This document shows positions 9,705-17,968 of a stretch of 64,000 nucleotides of DNA, piece after piece (the stretch's first letter is position 1; every line of letters starts with the position of its first letter). A program made the translations under genes and the position numbers. Origin of the DNA: Pseudonocardia cypriaca (GTDB taxonomy: Bacteria > Actinomycetota > Actinomycetes > Mycobacteriales > Pseudonocardiaceae); contig NZ_VFPH01000001.1 of assembly GCF_006717045.1 (NCBI RefSeq), positions 3,410,001 to 3,474,000 of the forward strand, written 5' to 3'. A model generated the notes under the pieces. It was not told where the DNA came from. It saw only the letters and a list, made by a program, of their open reading frames with translations, and ran no database searches.

Positions 9705-11143
9705 CCGCCACCCGGGCCAGCACCGCCACCGGCGCAATCCAGTTCCCGCAGGGGTTCCTGTGGGGCTCCGCAACCGCCTCCTACCAGATCGAGGGGGCTG
9801 TCGCGGAGGGCGGGCGCACGCCGTCGATCTGGGACACCTTCTCGCACACCCCGGGACGCGTCGACCGCGGTGACACCGGGGACGTCGCCGTCGACCACTA
9901 CCACCGGTTCCGCGAGGACGTCGCCCTGATGGCCGAGCTGGGGCTCACCTCGTACCGGTTCTCCGTCGCGTGGCCCCGGATCACGCCCCAGGTCACCCCC
10001 GACGAGCTCGGCCCCGTCAACGCGGAGGGCATCGCCTTCTACTCCGACCTGGTCGACGAGCTGCTCGCACACGGGATCAGCCCGTCGATCACGCTCTACC
10101 ACTGGGACCTCCCACAGGCGCTCGAGGACGCGGGCGGCTGGACGGAGCGGCGCACCGCAGAGCGGTTCGCGGAGTACGCGGAAGCGGTGGCCGCGGCCCT
10201 CGGTGACCGGGTGCCGCTCTTCATCACGCTCAACGAGCCGTGGTGCAGCGCGTACCTCGGCTACGCCAGCGGCGTGCACGCCCCTGGCCGCACCGACGGC
10301 GCGGCCGCGCTCGCCGCCGTCCACCACCTCAACCTGGCCCACGGGCTCGCGACGGTGGCGATCCGCCGCGCCGCGCCCGCCGCCCGCGTCGCGCTCACGC
10401 TGAACCTCGCCTGGGTGCGGCCCGAGCGCCCGGACGCACCGCTCGACGTCGATGCGGCCCGCCGCGTCGACGGGTTGCAGAACCGCGTGTTCCTCGACCC
10501 GGTGCTGCAGGGGCGCTACCCGGCGGACGTCCAGGCCGACACCGCGGGCGTGACCGACTGGTCGTTCGTGCAGGACGGCGACCTCGACGTCATCTCGGCC
10601 CGCATCGACGCACTCGGCGTCAACTACTACACGCCCACGTGGGTTCGGCACTGGACGCGGGAGCGCCCCAAGGAGAACGCCGACGGCCACGGCGACGGCG
10701 CAGCCACCCCGTGGATCGCGTGCGACGACGTCGAGTTCCCGCTCCAGCACGGCCCGAAGACCGACATGGGGTGGAGCATCGACCCGCGCGGGCTCACCGA
10801 GCTGCTCCTCCGGGTGGCAGCGGAGGCCCCGGGCCTCGAGCTGCTGGTCACCGAGAACGGCGCGGCGTTCCCGGACGAGGTCGGGCCCGACGGGCGGATC
10901 GCCGACACCGACCGCATCGAGTACCTGCGCGGCCACCTCGCCGCCGTGCACGCCGCGATCGAGGCGGGCGCCCCGGTCACCGGGTACTACGTGTGGTCCC
11001 TCCTCGACAACTTCGAGTGGGCATGGGGCTACGCCAAGCGGTTCGGGATCGTCCACGTCGACTACGAGACGCAGGTCCGAACGCCCAAGGACAGCGCCCA
11101 TTTCTACGCCGAGGTGATTCGACACAACGGGCTACCGGGCTGA
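9701..11143 (+). CDS. GH1 beta-glucosidase
   Basis: A 480-aa glycoside hydrolase family 1 enzyme. The N-terminal GFLWGSATASYQIEGA is the classic family signature. The acid/base is Glu179 in TLNEPW, and the nucleophile is Glu385 in LLVTENGAAF. It has no signal peptide, so it would cleave imported beta-glucosides or cellobiose in the cytoplasm. The GTG at 9701 overlaps the RluA stop (GTGA) and has GGAAGG 6 nt upstream. Coupling to a pseudouridine synthase is functionally surprising; no sugar transporter is adjacent. Confidence 0.95.
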   Translation: MTATRASTATGAIQFPQGFLWGSATASYQIEGAVAEGGRTPSIWDTFSHTPGRVDRGDTGDVAVDHYHRFREDVALMAELGLTSYRFSVAWPRITPQVTPDELGPVNAEGIAFYSDLVDELLAHGISPSITLYHWDLPQALEDAGGWTERRTAERFAEYAEAVAAALGDRVPLFITLNEPWCSAYLGYASGVHAPGRTDGAAALAAVHHLNLAHGLATVAIRRAAPAARVALTLNLAWVRPERPDAPLDVDAARRVDGLQNRVFLDPVLQGRYPADVQADTAGVTDWSFVQDGDLDVISARIDALGVNYYTPTWVRHWTRERPKENADGHGDGAATPWIACDDVEFPLQHGPKTDMGWSIDPRGLTELLLRVAAEAPGLELLVTENGAAFPDEVGPDGRIADTDRIEYLRGHLAAVHAAIEAGAPVTGYYVWSLLDNFEWAWGYAKRFGIVHVDYETQVRTPKDSAHFYAEVIRHNGLPG

Positions 11144-11299
11144 CCGTCCGGCTCGAAAGTAGGCCGAAACTTCGCGGGCGCGAAACATCGGGCGATCCGG
11201 GAACGACTCTCAACGGGACACCCCGGACCGCGACGGCGACCGGGGTAGTCTTGTCGCCGGTTGCCCGGCCGGCACCAGCCATGAGAAACGGAGGTCGGG

Positions 11300-13789
11300 G
11301 TGCGGCTCGGAGACGAGAACGATCTCCCCGACGGGGGCGGCACCGAAAGTCGAGGGTCACTGCCCCAGGACGCCGAGCATCCCCTCGACGTCGCCGCCCT
11401 GCGTGCCGACGACGAGTTCATCGAGCAGCTCGCCGCGGGCCTCGTCGCCCCGCGGGACGTACCGACCTCGTCCCGCGGCACCGAGGACGAGCTCGTCGCG
11501 ATGCTCGCCGCGTGGGTTGCCGAGGTCCGGCCCGAGGCCCTCGCCCCCGCCTCCGATTCCGCGTCCACCACCGGCGTTATCGCCGACACCTCGGTCGACG
11601 TTTCCGCACCTGCGGATCCGGGCGATCCCGCTGACGCCACGGCCACCGCCACCGCCACCGTCACCTCGCTGCGCTCCGGCCGGCACCGGAGCACCGTCCC
11701 CTACGCCCGGCGGCTCGCGATCGCGGCCGCCCTCGTCGCGCTGGCGACGTCGGGGGTCGCGGCAGGCGCCTCCGACGCGGAGCCCGGCAGCGCCCTGTGG
11801 CCCGTGTCCAAGGTCTTCTACGCGGAGCGGGCGCGGTCCGTCGAGGCCGCGGTCGCCGTGAACGACCACCTCGAGCAGGCGCGCGCGGCGCTGCGCGCGG
11901 GCCGTCCCGACGAGGCGGCCCGCCAGATCGACGCCGCCGCCGCGACACTGCCGGCCGTCCGGCCCGCCGAGGGCCACGAGAACCTCGCACGGGTGCAACG
12001 GCAGCTGGCCGACTCGATCGGCCCGGAAGGTCGCCCCGACCCGGACGCCCCGGAGGCGTCACGGCAGCCCGGTGGCGGCCGGGCCGACGAGGACATCCTC
12101 GCCTTGCCACAGGGCGAGGGCCGTGGGCCCTCGGAGCCCGCCGGGCCCGAGACTAGCGGCGCCCCCGGTCCCGCGGCGACCGGACCGGACGCCGGGCCGC
12201 AGCTCGCCGCGCCCGAGTCGGGCGAGCCCCAGAGCCCGTCGAGCACCGATCAGAACCCGGCCCCCTCCACGGGCAGCGACGACCCGAGCACCGAACCCAC
12301 CGGCGTACCCCAGAGCCCGGGGTCCCAAGGCCCCGAGACCCAGAGCCCCGAGCCGCAGACGCCGACCCAGCCTTCCACCGAACCCCAGAGTCCGGCCGAT
12401 CCGCCCGCCGGCTCCGGCACCGGATCGGGCAGCGGATCGGGCAGCGGCACCGGATCGGGCTCCGGCACCGAGACCGGCTCGAGCGGATCCGAGGGCGAGC
12501 CGCAGACCCAGTCCGACGACGATCCCGGCAGCGGGTCGGGCACTGACACCGGGTCCGGCACCGACTCTGGCACCGACACAGGCTCTGGCACCGACACAGG
12601 CTCTGGCACCGACACAGGCTCTGGCACCGACACAGGCTCTGGCACCGACACAGGCTCTGGCACCGACACAGGCTCTGGCACCGACACAGGCTCTGGCACC
12701 GACACAGGCTCTGGCACCGACACAGGCTCTGGCACCGACACAGGCTCTGGCACCGACACAGGCACCGACACCGGGTCCGGATCCGACACTGGCACCGACA
12801 CCGGGTCCGACACCGAGGCCGGTTCCGACGAGTCCGGGTCCGTCGACGAGCCTTCGTCGGAGGGGAGCGGCGACGCCGCCGAGGAGCCCGAAGCGGGCAC
12901 GGCGAGCGACGGTGCGACCGACAGCGGGTCGACCGCCCCGGCCGAAGGTGATGAGGCCCCCGCCGCCCAGGCCGCGCCCGCCCCAGCAGGCGGGGACACG
13001 ACCGGCGAGGACACGACCGGCGGGGACACCCCCGCCGAGCCGGCCCCGGCCGCCGAGGGTGAGGACGGCGAAGCCCCGGCCGACCAGGCCGCTCCCGCGG
13101 AGCCGCTGATCGAGGTTCCCCCCACGGACGACACCGCGGAGGACGTGGCCGAGGACACCGCGGCAGGGGCGGCGGAGGAGGTCGCTGACGCCGCGACCGG
13201 TGCGGGTCAGGCCGCGGCGGATGCCGTGGGCGAGGCCACCGGTGGCGCATCCCCCGAGGAGCCGGACGCTTCGGAGTCGGCCGGCTCCGGCGAAAGCTCC
13301 AGCGAGAAGGAGAAGCCGAGCATCTCCGGTTCCGCGAAGTCCGGATCGGACGAGTCCGACGGCGACGCGAAGAGCGGCGACGAGAAGAGCAGCGACACCA
13401 AGAGCAGCGACGCCAAGGACGAGTCCGAGGACGACGAGTCCGACAGCGACAAGAAGGACAGCGAGAAGAAGGACAGCGACAAGAAGGACAGCGACAGCGA
13501 GGACAGCAGCAAGAAGGACGCCGACGAGAAGGACGAGTCCGACGACTCGGCCGACTCGAAGGACTCGAAGGACTCGAAGGACTCGAAGGACTCGAAGGAC
13601 TCCGACAGCAAGGACAGCGAGGACTCGTCCGACGAGAAGTCGCAGGACGAGGACTCGAGCGACAGCGAGAAGGAGTCCGGCGACGAGGACTCCGACGACT
13701 CCGTGCTGTCCGGCGTCACCGATGCCGTCGAGTCCGTGGCGAAGGCGGTGACCTCTGTGGTCACCAACGTCTTCGGCTACCGCTCCTAG
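11300..13789 (+). CDS. RsdA-like membrane anti-sigma factor with very long repetitive exterior
   Basis: An 829-aa protein. The N-terminal segment LDVAALRADDEFIEQLAAG (about residues 29-47) matches the sigma-binding motif of RsdA, the anti-SigD protein of mycobacteria. One transmembrane helix lies at about residues 138-158, followed by an extracytoplasmic EPGSALWPVSKVFYAERA stretch typical of RsdA. From residue 210 on it is low complexity: Pro/Ser/Gln-rich, then (GSGTDT) repeats at 428-487, then an acidic Ala/Glu part and an Asp/Ser/Lys-rich tail. RsdA of Mycobacterium is about 300 aa, so the exterior is expanded. No sigD gene is adjacent. GTG 11300 follows GGAGG at 11290-11294. Confidence 0.75.
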   Translation: MRLGDENDLPDGGGTESRGSLPQDAEHPLDVAALRADDEFIEQLAAGLVAPRDVPTSSRGTEDELVAMLAAWVAEVRPEALAPASDSASTTGVIADTSVDVSAPADPGDPADATATATATVTSLRSGRHRSTVPYARRLAIAAALVALATSGVAAGASDAEPGSALWPVSKVFYAERARSVEAAVAVNDHLEQARAALRAGRPDEAARQIDAAAATLPAVRPAEGHENLARVQRQLADSIGPEGRPDPDAPEASRQPGGGRADEDILALPQGEGRGPSEPAGPETSGAPGPAATGPDAGPQLAAPESGEPQSPSSTDQNPAPSTGSDDPSTEPTGVPQSPGSQGPETQSPEPQTPTQPSTEPQSPADPPAGSGTGSGSGSGSGTGSGSGTETGSSGSEGEPQTQSDDDPGSGSGTDTGSGTDSGTDTGSGTDTGSGTDTGSGTDTGSGTDTGSGTDTGSGTDTGSGTDTGSGTDTGSGTDTGSGTDTGTDTGSGSDTGTDTGSDTEAGSDESGSVDEPSSEGSGDAAEEPEAGTASDGATDSGSTAPAEGDEAPAAQAAPAPAGGDTTGEDTTGGDTPAEPAPAAEGEDGEAPADQAAPAEPLIEVPPTDDTAEDVAEDTAAGAAEEVADAATGAGQAAADAVGEATGGASPEEPDASESAGSGESSSEKEKPSISGSAKSGSDESDGDAKSGDEKSSDTKSSDAKDESEDDESDSDKKDSEKKDSDKKDSDSEDSSKKDADEKDESDDSADSKDSKDSKDSKDSKDSDSKDSEDSSDEKSQDEDSSDSEKESGDEDSDDSVLSGVTDAVESVAKAVTSVVTNVFGYRS
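12581..12760 (+). repeat. Ten perfect 18-bp tandem repeats (GSGTDT)
   Basis: The unit GGCTCTGGCACCGACACA occurs ten times with no mismatch, starting at 12581 and every 18 bp to 12743, flanked by degenerate copies. It encodes Gly-Ser-Gly-Thr-Asp-Thr in frame. The units use TCT and ACA, codons that are rare in the surrounding gene, which prefers TCC/TCG and ACC. Identical rare codons in every copy point to recent slippage or unequal crossing-over rather than selection on protein alone. Confidence 0.97.
13553..13597 (+). repeat. Five 9-bp tandem repeats (DSK)
   Basis: GACTCGAAG is repeated five times perfectly, coding Asp-Ser-Lys near the C-terminus of the RsdA-like protein, inside a longer Asp/Ser/Lys-rich tail. 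It is a second, independent microsatellite in the same gene. Confidence 0.95.
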
Positions 13790-14082
13790 TCCTGCTCCGC
13801 GGCCCGCCGCGAGACCGCCACGAGCACCGCGCTCTCCTGGCCCTCGTTGTGCAGCGCCCGCACCCCCATCCCGGTGAGCCAGAGGACTTCCCCCGACCGG
13901 AAGGTCCGGCGACCGCCTGCCTGGCATTCCACCACCACGGCCCCGCATTCGACGACGACGAGCGCGTCGCGCCACTCCGCCTCCTCGTAGGGCCGGGTGC
14001 CGCCGGGACGGATCGTCACGGTGCGGCTCCGGAACGACGGGCCGAGCGGCCGGCCGAGGAACGTGATCGGCTCGGCGTCCAC
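13786..14082 (-). CDS. Small cupin-fold protein
   Basis: A 98-aa single-domain cupin: VTIRPGGTRPYEEAEW...DALVVVECGAVVVECQAGGRRTFRSGEVLWL matches the two cupin strand motifs, although the usual metal-binding histidines are mostly absent. The GTG start follows a GGAGGAGG stretch and lies 16 bp after the sigma factor gene on the same strand, so the two probably form an operon. Its end overlaps the convergent end of the anti-sigma gene by 4 bp. It may bind a small ligand and modulate the sigma factor, but that is a guess from position. Confidence 0.75.
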   Translation of the reverse strand: MDAEPITFLGRPLGPSFRSRTVTIRPGGTRPYEEAEWRDALVVVECGAVVVECQAGGRRTFRSGEVLWLTGMGVRALHNEGQESAVLVAVSRRAAEQD

Positions 14083-14098
14083 CCCTCCTCCTCCCCCG

Positions 14099-15100
14099 CT
14101 ACCGGCTGGCCGGAAGGCCGAGCAGGTCGAAGGCGGGGAACGCCGCCGTGTGCTCGAACGACACGACGTCGGTGATCACGCCGCCCTCGACGCGCAGCAC
14201 GTCCAGCGCGAGCGCGCGGAACACCGGCTCACCGGGCCTGCGGACGTAGCTCGCCGCCGCGGGCTGGCGGTTCACCCGCACCGGCACCATGAGCAGCTCG
14301 CCGAGTGCGGACGGGCCGGCCAGCGCAGGGGCCCAGAGCTCCACGATCGCGTCCCGCCCTCGCGTCACGTCGGGATGCGGCGGCATCGAGAAGACGGCGT
14401 CCTCGCGCAGCAGCGCTGCGAGCGCGGTCATGTCGGCGCGCTCGCAGGCTTCCATGAACCGCTGCAGGACGGAGCGCTCTTCCTCGGACGGCCCGGCCGG
14501 TGACCACTCCGAGCGCCGCCGCGGCAGGTGCTCGCGCAGGGTGGCCCGCGCCCGCTGCAGCGCGCTGTTGACCGAGGCGACGCTCGACTCGAGCACGGCG
14601 GCGCTCTCCGCTGCCGACCAGCCGAGCACGTCGCGCAGCATGAGCACCGCCCGCTGCCGGGGCGGCAGGTGCTGCACGGCGACGAGGAAGGCGAGCTCGA
14701 TCGTCTCCCGCGCCACGACGGCGGCGTCGGGCTCGGCGTCGGGCGGCGCGGCCATTTCGAGCAGGTTGTCCGGGAACGGCTGCAGCCACGTCACCTCGCC
14801 GACGCCGCCGTCACCGCGGGGGCGACGCGGGTGGCGCTCCAGGTGGTCGAGGCATGTGTTGGTGGCGATGCGGTAGAGCCATGCCCGGAAGGTCGAGCGG
14901 CCGGCGTAGGTCTCGCGGCGGCGCCACGCCCGCAGGAGGGTCTCCTGGACCATGTCCTCGGCGTCGGTGAAGGAGCCGAGCATCCGGTAGCAGTGCACCT
15001 GCAGCTCCCGGCGGTGCGGCTCGGCGAGCGCCGCGAACGCGGCCTGGTCACCGGACCGGACCGTCGTCACCGCACGGGAGATCTCCGTCGCTACCGTCAT
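14099..15100 (-). CDS. ECF sigma factor with C-terminal SnoaL-like domain (SigG-type)
   Basis: About 333 aa. Region 2 (FAALAEPHRRELQVHCYRMLGSFTDAEDMVQETLLRAWRR) and region 4 (LPPRQRAVLMLRDVLGWSAAESAAVLESSVASVNSALQRARATL) are clear; key motifs are YRMLGS and DAEDMVQ. A C-terminal roughly 120-residue NTF2/SnoaL-like domain, seen in SigG/SigJ-type ECFs, replaces a classical anti-sigma factor as the control element. ATG 15100 fits the usual length before region 2; GTG 15124 adds 8 residues. It is divergent from nothing and convergent with the RsdA-like gene, and there is no evidence that the two interact. Confidence 0.88.
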   Translation of the reverse strand: MTVATEISRAVTTVRSGDQAAFAALAEPHRRELQVHCYRMLGSFTDAEDMVQETLLRAWRRRETYAGRSTFRAWLYRIATNTCLDHLERHPRRPRGDGGVGEVTWLQPFPDNLLEMAAPPDAEPDAAVVARETIELAFLVAVQHLPPRQRAVLMLRDVLGWSAAESAAVLESSVASVNSALQRARATLREHLPRRRSEWSPAGPSEEERSVLQRFMEACERADMTALAALLREDAVFSMPPHPDVTRGRDAIVELWAPALAGPSALGELLMVPVRVNRQPAAASYVRRPGEPVFRALALDVLRVEGGVITDVVSFEHTAAFPAFDLLGLPASR

Positions 15101-15142
15101 GCAGGTAGAGACCGGCGCGGGCACCGAAACTCATCGGCGAAC

Positions 15143-16834
15143 TCATCGGCGCCCGGTCTCGGTCTCGTCCAGGTGCAGCCGCAGCATCGCCGCCGACGCC
15201 CATGCCGGCGGCCGGCCCCGCAGCGAGACCAGCACCATCGTCGCGAACGCGAGCGGCACCGACCACAGCGCGGGCTGGCCGAGGAGGATCCCGGCGAGTC
15301 CCGGCGGCACGCCGAGGAACAGGTCGATCCCGATCACGCCTGCCGACGCCAGCAGGCCGGTCGTCATCCCGACGATCGCGCCGCGGGCCGTGAGCCGCGG
15401 CCACCAGATGCCGAGCACGAGCAGCGGGCAGAACGTGGAGGCGGCCACGGCGAACGCCGAGGTCACCAGCACGCCGACGTCGAGCCGGGCCGCGGGGAGG
15501 GCGAGCAGCACGATGGCGAGCGCCGCGACGATGGGGGTGAACCGCAGTCGGCGCAACGTACTCGGCACGAGGTCGTGGGACAGGGCGCCGGACACGGCGA
15601 GCAGCAGGCCGAGCGAGGTCGCCAGGAACGCCGCGAACGCGCCGGCCGTCAGCAGCGCGGTGAACAGCGTGCCCGCGAAGCCGCCGTCGACGCGGGCCGG
15701 GAGCGCGACCACCACCGTGTCGGTGCCCCCGGAGAGGTACAGCTCGGGCAGCAGCACCGCGCCGAGCAGGCCGTACACCGCGGGGAACAGGTAGAAAACG
15801 CCGAGCAGGGCCACGGTGATCGCGGCCGTGCGGCGGGCGCCGCGACCGTCGGGGCTGGTGTGGAACCGGATGAGGATGTGCGGCAGCCCCATCGTGCCGA
15901 GCACCGTGGCCACCAGCACCGACCAGGTGGCGAGCACGGGGTGGCCGCCCGGGTCGAGCAGCGGGCGCGCCCAGTTCGGGCCACCCGGTGGCCCGGCGCC
16001 GACGTGCGGCACCGCGGTGCCGGCGGCGAACTCCCAGGTCTGCCCCGCCTCCGCGTGGTACTCGCCCGGTGCCAGCTCCTCTTGCGCTCCCCCGGCGACG
16101 CGCACGAGGGTCGGCTCGGTGAGGGTGAGGGTGGTGTCGAGGCGGAACTGCACCGGGGTGACCACCTGGAAGCGGCTGAACTCGACCGGGGTGAGCGCGT
16201 CGCGGCGGGTGTCCGGGCTGACCTGCAGGACCAGCCAGATCGCCGGCACGATGAACAGCACGAGCTTCAGCACGAACTGGAACGCCTGCACGTAGGTGGC
16301 CGCCCGCATCCCGCCGAGCGCGAGCGTCACGCTGACGGCGGCCCCGGCGATCACCACGCCCACCCAGTACGGGCTGCCGCTCACCACGCCAAGCACCTGC
16401 CCGGCGGCGGTGAACTGCGGCACGAGGTAGAGGCAGCCGATCACCAGCACGACCGCGGCCGACAGCTTGCGCAGGGCGGGCGACCCGAGCCGGGCCTCGG
16501 CGAAGTCGGGCACGGTGAGCGCGCCCGTGCGGCGCATCGGGGCGGCGACGAGCGCGAGCATCGCGACGTAGCCGGCGGCGAAACCGACCGCGTACCAGAG
16601 CGAGCCGACGCCGTCCTTGACGACGAGGCCGGCGATCCCGAGGAACGACGCCGCGGACAGGTACTCGCCGGACACGGCGGCCGCGTTGACCGTCGGGGAG
16701 ATCCGTCGCGACGCCACCAGGAAGTCCGAGGTGGTGCGCATGGCCGCGACCCCGCGCGCGCCGATCAGCAGCGTGATCAGCAGTACCGGGACGATCGCGA
16801 GGATCACCGCGGCGCCCGCCGCCGGTCCGGCCAC
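15143..16834 (-). CDS. Sodium:solute symporter (acetate/pyruvate type)
   Basis: A 563-aa SSS-family carrier with about 13 transmembrane segments. The conserved SEYLSAASFLGIAGLVV-like stretch is present (VSGEYLSAASFLG), followed by LGGMRAATYVQAFQFVLKL, as in ActP and MctC. Role: Na+- or H+-coupled uptake of short monocarboxylates such as acetate, propionate or pyruvate. GTG 16834 is chosen for its GGAG ribosome binding site; it overlaps the upstream DUF485 gene by 31 bp. A non-membrane insertion at mid-protein (LTEPTLVRVAGGAQEEL region, about 90 residues) is longer than in ActP but is common in actinobacterial members. Confidence 0.9.
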   Translation of the reverse strand: MAGPAAGAAVILAIVPVLLITLLIGARGVAAMRTTSDFLVASRRISPTVNAAAVSGEYLSAASFLGIAGLVVKDGVGSLWYAVGFAAGYVAMLALVAAPMRRTGALTVPDFAEARLGSPALRKLSAAVVLVIGCLYLVPQFTAAGQVLGVVSGSPYWVGVVIAGAAVSVTLALGGMRAATYVQAFQFVLKLVLFIVPAIWLVLQVSPDTRRDALTPVEFSRFQVVTPVQFRLDTTLTLTEPTLVRVAGGAQEELAPGEYHAEAGQTWEFAAGTAVPHVGAGPPGGPNWARPLLDPGGHPVLATWSVLVATVLGTMGLPHILIRFHTSPDGRGARRTAAITVALLGVFYLFPAVYGLLGAVLLPELYLSGGTDTVVVALPARVDGGFAGTLFTALLTAGAFAAFLATSLGLLLAVSGALSHDLVPSTLRRLRFTPIVAALAIVLLALPAARLDVGVLVTSAFAVAASTFCPLLVLGIWWPRLTARGAIVGMTTGLLASAGVIGIDLFLGVPPGLAGILLGQPALWSVPLAFATMVLVSLRGRPPAWASAAMLRLHLDETETGRR

Positions 16835-17178
16835 GAGCGCTCCACGCGCTCGGCCTTGCGCAGCTGCCACCCGGCGAGCAGCGCCATCAGCGGGAACGGG
16901 AGCACGGCGACGGCCAGCCAGGAGACCGGGATGCCGGCCAGCCGCACCGTGTCGAGGGCGGGCAAGGCGGCGAGCACCAGCGGCAGCCCCAGCAGGAGCG
17001 CGCCCAGCAGCCCGAGCACCGTGAGCGCGTAGCGCAGCTGCCGGTCGTGGATGCGGCGGGCGCGCTCGGCGTCGGCGGGGGCGAGGTGCGGCGGCGCGGC
17101 GGGCGCTCCGCTGCGCCGGCCGGCCAGTGCCACCCGCGTCTGCGGGCTCGTCACGGCGACGCGGCGGGGTTGCTTCAT
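16804..17178 (-). CDS. DUF485-like small membrane protein
   Basis: A 124-aa protein with two transmembrane helices (LTVLGLLGALLLGLPLVL and ISWLAVAVLPFPLMALLAGW-like) and a charged C-terminus. Small membrane proteins of this kind (YjcH/DUF485) lie directly before ActP-type symporters and are translated with them. The N-terminal 50 residues are basic and Ala/Pro-rich. The gene overlaps the symporter and starts 13 bp after the response regulator, so all four genes 19044-15143 probably form one transcript. Confidence 0.8.
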   Translation of the reverse strand: MKQPRRVAVTSPQTRVALAGRRSGAPAAPPHLAPADAERARRIHDRQLRYALTVLGLLGALLLGLPLVLAALPALDTVRLAGIPVSWLAVAVLPFPLMALLAGWQLRKAERVERSWPDRRRAPR

Positions 17179-17191
17179 CGGGCCTGCTGTC

Positions 17192-17968
17192 TCATCGGGC
17201 CCGCTGGTCCGGCGGTTCGAAGGCGCCCCTCGTGGCGGCTTCGAGGAGGTGCTCGCGCAGCTCGCGGGCGTGCCGGCGGCTCACCGGGACGTCGCCGACG
17301 TCGGTGTGGGCGAGCAGGCCGCCGGACAGGTCGCTGCGCAGCTCGCGGACGGCGGGCACGGCGAGCAGGTAGCTGCGGTGCACGCGGCTGAAGCCGGCGT
17401 GCTGCCAGTGCTCCTCGAGACGGGAGATGGGGATCCGCACGAGGTGCGCGCCGGAGGGGGTGTGCAGGCGCACGTAGTCGCCGTGCGCCTCGACGAAGCG
17501 CACGTCGTCCCTGCGCACGAAGCGGGTGCGCCCGGCGAGCTCGACCGGCACGGCGGGGAGCGCGTCGACCGGGGTGGGGGCCTGCGTGGTCTCCGCGGCG
17601 CCGAACCGCCGCACCCGGGCGATCGCGGCGGCGAGCCGTTCCGCGCTCACCGGCTTCAGCAGGTAGTCCACCGCGCCGATCCCGTACGCCGACGCGGCGT
17701 GCTCCTCGTAGGCGGTGACGAACACGACCACCGGCGGGTCGGTCATCCGGGCGAGCAGCGATCCGAGCTCGAGCCCGTTCATGGCGGGCATCGAGATGTC
17801 CAGGAACACGGCGTCGAGCGGGCCGGCCTGGATCAGCCGGAGCGCGGTGATCGGGTCGCCCGCCTCGGCCACTTCCCCCACGTGCGGCGACTCGCGCAGC
17901 ATCCGGCTGAGCTCCGCCAACGCCGGCGCCACGTCGTCGACGGCGAGCACCCGCATGCGGCGGGTCAT
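17192..17968 (-). CDS. LytTR-type response regulator
   Basis: A 258-aa protein. The receiver domain has the acidic pair DD at 11-12, phospho-acceptor Asp57 (VFLDISMPAMNG) and Lys105 (DYLLKPV). The C-terminal LytTR DNA-binding domain shows RFVEAHGDYVRLHT and FSRVHRSYLL. Its start overlaps the histidine kinase stop (ATGA). LytTR regulators bind direct repeats rather than palindromes. Context suggests that it activates the monocarboxylate symporter genes downstream, like E. coli BtsSR or YpdAB with their transporters. Confidence 0.93.
   Translation of the reverse strand: MTRRMRVLAVDDVAPALAELSRMLRESPHVGEVAEAGDPITALRLIQAGPLDAVFLDISMPAMNGLELGSLLARMTDPPVVVFVTAYEEHAASAYGIGAVDYLLKPVSAERLAAAIARVRRFGAAETTQAPTPVDALPAVPVELAGRTRFVRRDDVRFVEAHGDYVRLHTPSGAHLVRIPISRLEEHWQHAGFSRVHRSYLLAVPAVRELRSDLSGGLLAHTDVGDVPVSRRHARELREHLLEAATRGAFEPPDQRAR

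Noticed and set aside
12581..12760. CRISPR-like periodic array
   Set aside because: The 18-bp units are contiguous with no spacers and code for a protein repeat.
12059..13975. 638-aa open frame on the minus strand with (ACVGAR) repeats
   Set aside because: It mirrors the repetitive anti-sigma gene, whose plus-strand frame has a ribosome binding site, an RsdA motif and a membrane helix.
14099..15100. Sigma partner for the RsdA-like protein
   Set aside because: This ECF has its own SnoaL-like control domain and belongs to a SigG-type group, not SigD; only convergent proximity links the two.
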